The notes below the pieces were generated by a model that was given only the letters and a program-made list of their open reading frames with translations, searched no databases and was not told the DNA's origin. Positions 1 to 5,447 of a DNA stretch of 6,442 bases are shown here, piece after piece. Origin of the DNA: an archaeon (GTDB lineage Archaea; Hydrothermarchaeota; Hydrothermarchaeia; Hydrothermarchaeales; JALUUU01). The stretch spans positions 1-6,442 of the forward strand of contig JALUUU010000229.1 in NCBI GenBank assembly GCA_027021185.1, given 5' to 3'. The position numbers and the translations under genes were made by a program. Position 1 is the first letter of the stretch; each line of letters starts with the position of its first letter.

Positions 1-2
1 CG

Positions 3-71
3 CTGATGCGAGAACTTAAAGTGGATTTCTTTTTTATGTGTCATTATTCCTTATTGATAACTGTGGGATGA
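3..71 (+). other. Possible 3' end of an upstream gene
   Basis: An open frame runs from the left edge and stops at 69-71. The stop overlaps the ATG of the next small gene at 68-70 in an ATGA arrangement typical of translational coupling. The visible residues are about 22 and rich in Phe, Leu and Ile; they do not identify a family. Small zinc-ribbon proteins like the one that follows often sit behind a small toxin-like gene, so this could be the end of such a partner, but that is inference. It could equally be a chance frame. Confidence 0.2.
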
Positions 72-255
72 AAATGAAAAAGAAACTAGAATACGCTGAC
101 ATTAAATGTGCCTGTGGCGGTGGGCTGCTCCCATAGAAAATATGGGCCTTAGTGGATATGTTGTTAGAGGTTGGGAGTGTCATAAGTGTTGGAGGAAATA
201 CATCAACCCTGCCGACGCTAACTATGTCCTTACCATCAAGAAGCTGGAAGGTTAA
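68..255 (+). pseudogene. Small zinc-ribbon protein, frameshifted
   Basis: The first frame starts at ATG 68 and reads MKMKKKLEYADIKCACGGG before stopping at 134-136. The frame one base back continues from about 121-124 with AAPIEN, then GYVVRGWECHKC, and ends at the TAA 253-255. Joined, they make a protein of about 62 residues with a CxCGG knuckle near residues 14-18 and a CHKC knuckle near residue 40. This four-cysteine zinc ribbon resembles the YgiT-type small zinc-finger proteins of archaea and bacteria, which often act as DNA-binding antitoxins or regulators. One missing base in the G-rich stretch at 116-124 explains the break. The seamless family-like sequence on both sides supports a recent mutation or a sequencing error. 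A hairpin follows the stop. Function beyond zinc binding is not shown by the sequence. Confidence 0.6.
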
Positions 256-258
256 CAG

Positions 259-280
259 CTTTAGGGTAGAATAACTAAAG
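259..280 (+). terminator. Hairpin after the zinc-ribbon gene
   Basis: CTTTAG at 259-264 pairs with CTAAAG at 275-280 around a 10-nt loop, 3 nt after the zinc-ribbon stop codon. There is no run of T directly after it, so termination is only a suggestion from position. The rest of 281-397 has no gene that I can support; it probably contains the left end and promoter of the ISH3-like element. Confidence 0.3.
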
Positions 281-304
281 TCCGTAACTCCTATGCCTTA
301 CGTT

Positions 305-314
305 TGACAGAAAA
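305..314 (+). repeat. Distant copy of the TGACAGAAAA motif
   Basis: This is an exact 10-base match to the motif found twice in tandem just upstream of the MFS transporter TATA box (5211-5220 and 5226-5235, where it reads on the minus strand). Here it reads on the plus strand, about 90 bases before the transposase start. A chance match is possible but unlikely in a window this size. It may be a shared regulator site. Confidence 0.35.
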
Positions 315-397
315 GGCTTTTTGGATTTTAATTTCAGTAGTTCGTAAAGTATTTTTTCGGAAGTTAGTTATGAGTAGGGCGGGGCAGGTTTTAAGTT

Positions 398-976
398 GTG
401 AAGCAGAAAACCCTGCACCCTGGTCCATTGAAGCTTAGGACTTCGCGCATAATAAGCTTAGCGGTCAAAACCATTCATGACGCGCTGGTGCTGGAGGCAG
501 GGAAGAATACAACCTATCCCACCCGGATTATCCTCCTGCATCTCTTGAATGCGTGCTGTTGCTTGGGCTCCATCTATCACGTCAGCACCAGCTCCATGCA
601 TGCTCCCTCGGAGGGGGCTGTGAGGCATAGGCTACGGGGACTACAGAGCGTTGAGGAGAGGGCAAACATCATGCTCAAACAGCATGTGCTCAGAAACCTG
701 CCCAGGCGTCCCCTGGTCTTCGCCATCGACTACGCCCTGATACCCTACTACGGTGACCCGAGAAACGATGATGACATCATCAGGTCCAGGGCGAAGAAGG
801 GGACCTGTAGCTTCTATGCCTACGCCACGATCTACGTGATCCTCCGAGGCAAGCGCTACACCCTGGCTGTTAAACACGTCCGAAGGGGTGATGCGCTGGT
901 CGATGTCATCGAATATCTCCTAGCAGAGGTCACCGGTGCAGAACTCCACGTAGAGGGCGATATACTCCCTGATTAG
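398..976 (+). pseudogene. ISH3/IS4-type transposase, N-terminal half only
   Basis: The GTG at 398 opens a 192-residue frame. Residues 1-105 are a helical DNA-binding region with an HTH-like stretch (SEGAVRHRLRGLQSVEE, residues 71-87). The RNase H-like catalytic core then begins: FAIDYALIPYYGDP at 108-121 holds the first catalytic Asp (D111), followed by RSRAKKGTCSFYAYATIYV and a further conserved beta-strand, RYTLAVKHVRRGD. This order is characteristic of ISH3-family DDE transposases of archaea, which are usually 370-390 residues long. Here the family-like sequence stops at about residue 178 (base 930), and the second Asp and the Glu of the DDE triad are missing. The last 14 residues are encoded antisense to the tail of the DUF1670 gene, so they are junction sequence. 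The remnant cannot catalyse transposition. No partner right end is visible. Confidence 0.75.
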
Positions 977-1656
977 CTTGAGCGAAAGCCTTGTCATATG
1001 CGCTATACGCTCCGGGGTGTATCCCTCGCAATGAGCCTGAAGACAACGCAGAAATCCCTCACGTAGCGCTCAACGCTATACATGGAGTGATGGATCCTCC
1101 AAGACATATCGCTGGGCGTCATGCCCCGGAGGAACATCCTCACCGCCTCGCTTTTATGGCTCACGCCAGGGCCGATATCATGGTAGTTACCCCTGGTGGG
1201 AAGGCGATTACCGTCACGCCTGTGCATGGCAACTATCTTCTTCACACCGCTGACGCTCATGGTGAGTACCCTGGCTATGTCCTCCTGGGTGAGCAGGGCT
1301 CCCTGGTTGTAGGCTTGCCAGCACAGCCTCCTCACCTTCTCATAGCGCAGATAGGCGAGGCCGTGTTCCTCCTCCACCACTAGGTCCTCCATGCTGTGGA
1401 GGGTGAGCTTGATGCGTTTTTTCCTGCAGAGCTTCAAGGGCTTGCCCGCAGGCTCCTCGATGTCAATAGCCGTGTACCAGATGGTGCCATCCGGGAGCCT
1501 CTCGTCCAAGCCGAGATACCGATCCCGGATCTCCTCGCTGAGCTTCTCAGCCGCCGCCGGGCTCAAGTTGTAGCGATGATTCAAATCCTGGATCAAGCAA
1601 TACTGATCCATCCGATACAAAAGACGCTCCCGCTTATGCCTAACCTTCAAGTCCAT
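920..1656 (-). pseudogene. DUF1670 family protein, frameshifted near the 3' end
   Basis: The start is the ATG at 1656 (MDLKVRHK), chosen because AGGAG lies 3 nt upstream; an upstream in-frame ATG at 1716 has no such site and would add 20 unusual residues. The first 200 or so residues match the DUF1670 family of archaea and Chloroflexi: YNLSPAAAEKLSEEI, the EPAGKPL segment, a helix-turn-helix (LLTQEDIARVLTMSVSGVKK), TRGNYHDIGPGVSHK, and a second HTH-like part (HHSMYSVERYVRDF). The frame stops early at 1003-1005. One base back, from about 1030-1036, the family continues as EGYTPERIAHMTRLSLKLIR, then EYIALYVE, and stops at 920-922. One base has been lost there. The final codons cross into transposase sequence, so the natural C-terminus is also altered. 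The family has two HTH-like regions, so DNA binding is likely; its biological role is unknown. Confidence 0.75.
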
Positions 1657-1738
1657 ACTCTCCTGCCTTTTTTTATTCGTTTTATGTGACTTCTCTGGGC
1701 TTATGTACATGCCCACGACAGGAGAGTAGGGACCCTAC
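1656..1738. promoter_or_regulatory. Palindrome cluster upstream of DUF1670
   Basis: Four dyads are packed into 83 bases. TACTCTCCTG at 1656-1665 is repeated inverted at 1719-1728. GGGC/GCCC arms at 1697-1700 and 1711-1714 enclose ATGTACAT (1703-1710), itself a palindrome. GTAGGG-A-CCCTAC at 1726-1738 is a perfect 13-base dyad. On the minus strand the AGGAG at 1660-1664 is the DUF1670 ribosome binding site. The 1726-1738 dyad is also 20 nt beyond the reverse transcriptase stop, so it could end that transcript. An operator bound by the DUF1670 protein itself is a second possibility. Neither role is shown directly. Confidence 0.4.
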
Positions 1739-1757
1739 GGTACTATTTTGATTTATA

Positions 1758-3158
1758 CTAACTGTTATGTCTACTATTCTCTATTTTGATGAAAGTACTC
1801 CTTGTGAAACTGCTACCATATTTACTTTTTAATTTCTTTTTATTCGTGTAATAAAATTCCTTGAATTGCTTTATTTCGCTCACACAATCCGATGGACGCA
1901 ATTTTTTCATGACATAATTTTTATTTCCTATCGCTTTTGTTTTTAGATCTGTATTAAGATCAATTATGTAAGTCCTTTCTGAACCTATCCATCTTGAATG
2001 AGTGTCCGAAATTTTTTTAATAACAAAATATGGTCTGTCTTTACCTGTCGCCAGCATCCTCTTTTTGGTTTTTTCAGAACGATCTATATAAGAGGTAATT
2101 AATCTAATCCCGCAAGATTTAGGAATTTCATCTAAGTATCCAGCGGTTGATTTGTCAATATATGATAAGATTCCAATCACATTTCCTTTTAAATCCCCAA
2201 GCCATTCTTCTATTTTATTTAGAGCTTTTCCTCTTTGGCCTTTGGCAATAGAAATGGATTCTACGGGTTCAACTTCATGTTTTACAACCTTTGCATCTTT
2301 AATTCCACATTTGTTCACAATTTCATCAATTTGAGCATTGAAAAAGTCACCTTTCTTTTTGTTTATCATGCTAACGAAAGATGCATACCCCTTAAGTTTT
2401 TCATAATCTTTTTTAGAAATCGGATCGCCTTTTTTTAGTATATTATGAAGTTTGGCTCTGAACTTTCGTATTCTATTTCTTGGTATATTGGCTTTTCTAT
2501 TGCATGTTAGTCCAGTAATTAACATTCTATTATTCTGGTGGCACACCCGCGTTTTTCTTTTGTTAATTTTAAATCCTGCCTTTTTCAATGTGAACTCTAC
2601 TCGCCGTAGAACGTAGGGCAAATATTTTCTGTCATTAAAACTAAAAGTCAAATCATCTGCATACCTTGTATAACTTGCATTATGCTTTTTTGCAATTTTC
2701 CCTAATTTAAAATCTAACGGTCTAAAAACTAAATTTGATAAAAATGGGCTAGTTGGGGCTCCCTGAGGCAACCTGCCTTTGTATGTGCAAATTTTTGCAA
2801 ATTCATCGTAATATTTTTTTTCTCCCCATTTCCGAAGTTGAGCTTTAACTTGTTGGTAAGTGATAGAGGGGAAAAAATTTTCGATATCGATTTTTAGAAT
2901 GTATCTTTTTCCAATGTGCGGTAGAACATTATCGAGGATACTTTTATTCTCTACAAATCCATTCGCGTATTTAGATGGATTTAGTTTAACATTCTTTTTA
3001 AGACAATTAAGTATGAACCGTTGATAATTTTTTAATTCTGTTTTTGGAGATTTTATTATCCTACTTTTTCCTTTTTTCTTAGGGATCTTAAAAGTTCTAT
3101 AATAAGAGTCAGGTGATAAGTATACTGCTTCAGCAAACTCGGTTATTGTGAATTTCAA
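1758..3158 (-). CDS. Retron reverse transcriptase with fused PLD-like C-terminal domain
   Basis: This 466-residue protein begins at TTG 3156-3158, picked because the GGTGA 6 nt upstream fits an archaeal ribosome binding site and family homology starts at once. Residues 1-285 form a retron-type RT: KKKGKSRIIKSP (27-38), GFVENKS and NVLPH (77-81, the retron region X NAxxH with Val for Ala), KIDIENFFPSI with Asp91, LPQGAPTSPFLSN (130-142), YADD (166-169), and ITGL (214-217, region Y, normally VTG). All catalytic Asp residues are present, so it should copy the msd part of its own RNA (3196-3364) into branched cDNA. After a linker, residues 310-440 resemble a single phospholipase-D-like repeat: GILSYID, IRLITSYI, THSRW (His387, Arg389) and IIDLNTDLKTKAIG. 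The usual HxK is HxR and there is no second HKD motif, so nuclease activity is uncertain. Retrons are anti-phage systems with an RT, an RNA and an effector; here the effector is probably this fused domain. The gene is much more AT-rich than the flanking transposase and transporter genes, suggesting transfer. A group II intron RT is excluded by the motifs and by the RNA. Confidence 0.88.
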   Translation of the reverse strand: MKFTITEFAEAVYLSPDSYYRTFKIPKKKGKSRIIKSPKTELKNYQRFILNCLKKNVKLNPSKYANGFVENKSILDNVLPHIGKRYILKIDIENFFPSITYQQVKAQLRKWGEKKYYDEFAKICTYKGRLPQGAPTSPFLSNLVFRPLDFKLGKIAKKHNASYTRYADDLTFSFNDRKYLPYVLRRVEFTLKKAGFKINKRKTRVCHQNNRMLITGLTCNRKANIPRNRIRKFRAKLHNILKKGDPISKKDYEKLKGYASFVSMINKKKGDFFNAQIDEIVNKCGIKDAKVVKHEVEPVESISIAKGQRGKALNKIEEWLGDLKGNVIGILSYIDKSTAGYLDEIPKSCGIRLITSYIDRSEKTKKRMLATGKDRPYFVIKKISDTHSRWIGSERTYIIDLNTDLKTKAIGNKNYVMKKLRPSDCVSEIKQFKEFYYTNKKKLKSKYGSSFTRSTFIKIENSRHNS

Positions 3159-3164
3159 TTCTCT

Positions 3165-3169
3165 TCACC
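3165..3169 (-). promoter_or_regulatory. Ribosome binding site deciding the RT start
   Basis: On the minus strand GGTGA stands 6 nt ahead of the TTG start codon. It complements the 3' end of 16S rRNA and is the reason for accepting TTG; no ATG lies in frame upstream that would keep the retron RNA intact. Confidence 0.6.
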
Positions 3170-3195
3170 AAAATGTTCAAACCGAGGATTTGAAT

Positions 3196-3206
3196 GGTGG
3201 ATGCCA
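3196..3206 (-). repeat. a2 arm of the retron closing helix
   Basis: GGTGGATGCCA on the plus strand is the inverted partner of a1 at 3354-3364. The 3' end of this arm lies 37 nt upstream of the RT start codon. Reverse transcription should begin just inside this helix. Confidence 0.85.
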
Positions 3207-3221
3207 CACATAGTCCAGAGA

Positions 3222-3262
3222 GCAGTATGAATTTGGAAAGGTAAAGCCAAATTTCATGCTGC
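3222..3262 (-). other. msd template stem-loop
   Basis: On the minus strand GCAGCATGAAATTTGG (3262-3247) pairs with CCAAATTCATACTGC (3236-3222), leaving one C-A mismatch and one bulged A, around the 10-nt loop CTTTACCTTT. It is the long hairpin of the template half, so the cDNA is expected to fold into the same hairpin as single-stranded DNA. Outside it, pairing is poor, so the msd appears short by retron standards. Confidence 0.75.
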
Positions 3263-3353
3263 AGTATTCATGTCCTACCCTTTCTCAGAGCAATCCGAAG
3301 ATTCCAATCCGCTGACGAAACATCAGCGTGCAAGACCTTACCTTGCTTACAAC

Positions 3354-3364
3354 TGACATCCACC
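3354..3364 (-). repeat. a1 arm of the retron closing helix
   Basis: TGACATCCACC on the plus strand, the partner of a2 at 3196-3206. It begins within about two bases of the transcript start predicted from the TATA box, so the RNA needs little or no 5' trimming. Confidence 0.85.
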
Positions 3365-3387
3365 TAGGAAAATTTTAAGTTAATGTT

Positions 3388-3409
3388 CTATAAATAGCTA
3401 GCTATTTAT
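3388..3409 (-). promoter_or_regulatory. Retron promoter inside a perfect 20-bp palindrome
   Basis: ATAAATAGCTAGCTATTTAT at 3390-3409 is its own reverse complement. Its left half carries CTATTTATAG on the minus strand (3397-3388), a good archaeal TATA box whose centre lies about 26 nt before the a1 arm. The mirror half could serve as a weaker box for transcription the other way. The symmetry also suits a dimeric repressor that would block TATA-binding protein. Bacterial promoter elements are not evident here. Confidence 0.65.
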
Positions 3410-3513
3410 CGGCCGGTGCAACATTCATTACTGCTTTACTCTTTTCATTTTTCAAAAAAAACATATAATTAATCAGGTAGCCACAGACTTATTTGGGACT
3501 TTACCAATATGGA

Positions 3514-3578
3514 TTTATAAAAAGTAGATTTTTAGGAGATAGTGAATACGATCATCGAAAACATAGTAGAAGGGGAGT
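3514..3578 (+). promoter_or_regulatory. TATA box and ribosome binding site of the divergent small ORF
   Basis: TTTATAAAAA at 3514-3523 would place transcription start near 3543. AGGGGAGT at 3571-3578 lies 4 nt before the ATG at 3583. The bases between the retron palindrome and this box (3410-3513) are AT-rich, include a second possible box (CATATAATT, about 3461), and hold no gene I can support; a TTG at 3493 opens the same frame but has no ribosome binding site. Confidence 0.45.
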
Positions 3579-3582
3579 AATT

Positions 3583-3723
3583 ATGCCTTTAGACCATCGT
3601 TTTAATGATATTGATCGTTTTATAAAAAATAAAGGTAGAATAGAAAAAAATCTGCATAGTTTAATTAATTTGATGCAGTTCAAATTCCCCTTTTCCGTCT
3701 TACCATTTTTAGCCAACAAATAA
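3583..3723 (+). CDS. Small ORF of 46 residues, unknown function
   Basis: I do not recognise this protein. It starts at ATG 3583, after a good AGGGGAG site and a TATA box at a sensible distance, reads MPLDHRFNDIDRFIKNKGRI and onward, and ends at TAA 3721-3723. The first 30 residues are polar and could form a helix; the last 15 are hydrophobic (FKFPFSVLPFLANK). It is AT-rich like the retron, is transcribed away from it, and its last 44 bases overlap the 3' end of the MFS gene on the other strand. It might be the surviving N-terminal part of a longer gene cut at the island border, a small retron accessory protein, or a chance ORF. Nothing in the sequence decides this. Confidence 0.4.
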   Translation: MPLDHRFNDIDRFIKNKGRIEKNLHSLINLMQFKFPFSVLPFLANK

Positions 3724-5164
3724 TCGGAGAGTAAATAACTCTCAGATTGAGCAATGGCATCCCGATACTAGTTCCATTACTAACGGTCAGTCCGCGAATA
3801 TCCTTCAGAACTGTGTTCAAGAGTTCGTGGCGCACCACTCTCGGAGAGGCCTCTCCTTCCTCAGTGACGAATACTAGGCGGTGGAGAGATAGTAGGGCTA
3901 TTATCACTGCGATGAGGAAGTGGAAGTCGTAGCCCGTGAAGTCCAGTATAGGAAGGTTCACCAGCCTTTCTGGATCACTCCAGTTTATCATTAAGGAAAG
4001 CCTACTCCTGAGGAAGAAGTCCAGCATGTGTCCAGAGATTATTGCACCGAGGCCAGAGAAGAGGGCTGTGACGAGGGCTAGGCTGGCTAGGTAGCTTGTG
4101 GATTTAGAAACGGGAGAAAGTTTTGCGCCTATGTTCAGGGTGCCCAGGTTTATCCCTCCTATCGCCAACCCGAGGAGCACGTGGAGGATTAGCAACAGGG
4201 GCAAGGTGAATCTGTGAGGTCCTGGAAAGGTAGTGAAGGTCCAGAGGAATATACTAAGGGCGAAGACGCTCCCGGATAGTGCGATCACCGGTTTGTTTCC
4301 GTAGCGGTCGGAGAGCTCTCCCAGGGAGCGAAGGAAGTAGACGCTGGAGAACTGGCTTACTACGGTTAAGGCCATTACGGTAGCCACTCCCAGGCCTAGC
4401 TCCTTGTACATGTAGACTGCGAGGAAGGGCAGTACCATGTTCGCTGCCAAGCTCCAGGTGGCGATGAAGATCATAAGGTTCCTGAAGTTGCTGTCGTGGA
4501 AGGGCTCAAGCAAGGTGCGGTAGGTGAACCCGTTATTATGCATTCTTGGCTCGTGGATGCGGGAGATGTAGAGGCTGCTCACCATGCCGAAGGCGAAGGC
4601 GACTATAAGGACGATGGAGTAGCTTTCCACTGTGCCTGCACGATCAAGGTATAGTCCGGCGGCCACAGCGAACAGGGCGCTCAGGGCAGTGCTCCTTCTC
4701 ATTCTCCTGGCATAAACTGTGCCGCGGATTCTCAGGGGCACCAGCTCGCGCATCCAGGAGTTCCAGGCGGTGTTTGCGATGTTGGCGAGGATGTAGTGAA
4801 GGGCTAGAATTAGGAAGAGGGCGGTTAGTGGTGAGATGCTAAGAAATGGCAAAGCGGCGATGAGGCCGATAAAAATCCGTGAGAAGGTGGCGGAGATAAA
4901 GGAGAGCAGCTTTCTGTTACCGGTTTTCTCCACCAGGTATATCGCCGGGATCTGGATAAACTGCGCCAAAAAGGGAAGAGCAGCTATAGCGCCTATATAG
5001 GCATTGTCTGCCCCCAGAGCAAGGGCGAAGGCAATGAGAATAGGCCCCCCGGCGAGGACGGTCATAGTCTGACTACACATCCCGTCGCGGGTGAGGTTTT
5101 CTAAACTAGTGCTGATCTCCTCTTTGGAGAGCCTCCCCTTGGGTTGAAAACATTTTGGATGCAT
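3680..5164 (-). CDS. MFS family transporter
   Basis: This is a 494-residue membrane protein of the major facilitator superfamily (MFS_1). I start it at ATG 5164 (MHPKCFQPKG) because the TATA box at 5201-5210 puts transcription start near 5179; the longer frame from ATG 5221 would encode its first residues within the promoter. There is no ribosome binding site, so translation from a very short leader is likely. LTRDGMCSQTMTVLAGGPIL opens helix 1 in the manner of a common archaeal/bacterial MFS group, and about 12 hydrophobic helices follow. Motif A-like loops are visible: YLVEKTGNRK between helices 2 and 3 and GELSDRYGNKP in the second half. The substrate cannot be told. The tail after the last helix is about 65 residues, and its final 20 or so cross a hairpin (3727-3743) and the AT-rich border, so the C-terminus may have been rewritten by the retron island. 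The gene stands alone on its strand. Confidence 0.85.
   Translation of the reverse strand: MHPKCFQPKGRLSKEEISTSLENLTRDGMCSQTMTVLAGGPILIAFALALGADNAYIGAIAALPFLAQFIQIPAIYLVEKTGNRKLLSFISATFSRIFIGLIAALPFLSISPLTALFLILALHYILANIANTAWNSWMRELVPLRIRGTVYARRMRRSTALSALFAVAAGLYLDRAGTVESYSIVLIVAFAFGMVSSLYISRIHEPRMHNNGFTYRTLLEPFHDSNFRNLMIFIATWSLAANMVLPFLAVYMYKELGLGVATVMALTVVSQFSSVYFLRSLGELSDRYGNKPVIALSGSVFALSIFLWTFTTFPGPHRFTLPLLLILHVLLGLAIGGINLGTLNIGAKLSPVSKSTSYLASLALVTALFSGLGAIISGHMLDFFLRSRLSLMINWSDPERLVNLPILDFTGYDFHFLIAVIIALLSLHRLVFVTEEGEASPRVVRHELLNTVLKDIRGLTVSNGTSIGMPLLNLRVIYSPIICWLKMVRRKRGI
3727..3743. terminator. Hairpin at the retron island border
   Basis: GAGAGT (3727-3732) pairs with ACTCTC (3738-3743) around AAATA. 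It begins 3 nt after the small ORF stop, so it may end that transcript. It also lies within the last codons of the MFS gene on the other strand. Its left side contains GGAGAGTA (3726-3733), which is also present at 1721-1728 on the opposite side of the AT-rich island. Confidence 0.35.
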
Positions 5165-5200
5165 TTTTTGTGATGAAGTAGCTACCCAAAAGAAGCCCCC

Positions 5201-5235
5201 ATATATATAGTTTTCTGTCATCTAATTTTCTGTCA
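5201..5235 (-). promoter_or_regulatory. MFS promoter with tandem TGACAGAAAA sites
   Basis: On the minus strand CTATATATAT (5210-5201) is a strong TATA box. Directly upstream are two exact copies of TGACAGAAAA (5220-5211 and 5235-5226) with a 15-base period; the purine-rich end of the nearer copy would also serve as the BRE. The 8-base palindrome TCAGCTGA (5233-5240) overlaps the outer copy. Sites directly upstream of BRE/TATA usually bind activators in archaea, so inducible expression is plausible. The stretch from 5241 to about 5340 shows no gene. Confidence 0.55.
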
Positions 5236-5347
5236 GCTGATAGGTTTAACACCAATAGAAGGTACAGGTATAAGTCCGGTCTTAATAGAATATCTGACAA
5301 AAGAACATATCGAAATAAGTAAACACTAGTAACTATTTTAGTTCCCC

Positions 5348-5393
5348 TGTTCCAAGAATCCTCTGCCTTTTATGGCAGGGATGAATTGGAACA
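5348..5393 (+). repeat. Left-end hairpin of the IS200-like element
   Basis: TGTTCCAA (5348-5355) pairs with TTGGAACA (5386-5393). Inside, ATCC-(T)-CTGCC (5358-5367) pairs with GGCAG-GGAT (5374-5382), leaving one bulged T and the loop TTTTAT. Such imperfect end hairpins are what TnpA recognises, and in IS200 the left hairpin also blocks transcription coming from outside. Confidence 0.65.
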
Positions 5394-5413
5394 TTGGTTG
5401 AGGGGGGTATGTT

Positions 5414-5447
5414 TTTCTCCTGGTTCTTGGTTTATCTTTCTCCTGGT
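5414..5447 (+). repeat. Direct repeat in the IS leader
   Basis: TTTCTCCTGGT occurs at 5414-5424 and 5437-5447 with a 23-base period. Both copies lie upstream of the leader hairpin. The role is unknown; it may be a product of the element's own evolution. Confidence 0.4.

Larger units (their letters stand above)
3196..3364 (-). ncRNA. Retron msr-msd RNA
   Basis: This 169-nt RNA lies just ahead of the RT gene, as in all known retrons. Reading 5' to 3' on the minus strand, the a1 arm GGTGGATGTCA (3364-3354) pairs with a2 TGGCATCCACC (3206-3196): 11 pairs, one of them G-U. An AGC follows at 3347-3345, whose G is the candidate branching guanosine for 2'-5' priming. Hairpin 1 is GCAAG/CTTGC (3346-3330). 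Hairpin 2 is CGCTGAT/GTCAGCG (3328-3310) with a GUUUC loop; the same UGUUUCG loop occurs in the msr of E. coli retron Ec86 (from memory). A short AATC/GATT stem closed by a C(UUCG)G tetraloop (3303-3292) follows. The msd stem-loop is at 3262-3222. The predicted transcript start from the TATA box is at about 3366, two bases before a1. The exact cDNA ends cannot be read from the sequence. The order, the pairing and the adjacent RT agree with one another, so the call is strong. Confidence 0.88.

Noticed and set aside
991..1689. Plus-strand frames across 991-1383, 1391-1573 and 1396-1689
   Set aside because: They are antisense to the well-supported DUF1670 gene and have no family-like sequence.
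1758..3364. Group II intron or diversity-generating retroelement
   Set aside because: No maturase X domain, no domain V-like RNA and no template/variable repeat pair; the RNA and motifs are of retron type.
3493..3582. TTG at 3493 as start of the small ORF
   Set aside because: No ribosome binding site, whereas the ATG at 3583 has a clear one and a TATA box that would start the transcript after 3493.
5165..5221. Upstream ATG at 5221 as the MFS start
   Set aside because: The TATA box lies between it and the body of the gene, so the transcript would begin after this codon.
5106..5300. Minus-strand 64-residue frame over the MFS promoter
   Set aside because: It overlaps the TATA box, the tandem sites and the start of the MFS gene in another frame, with no recognisable protein.
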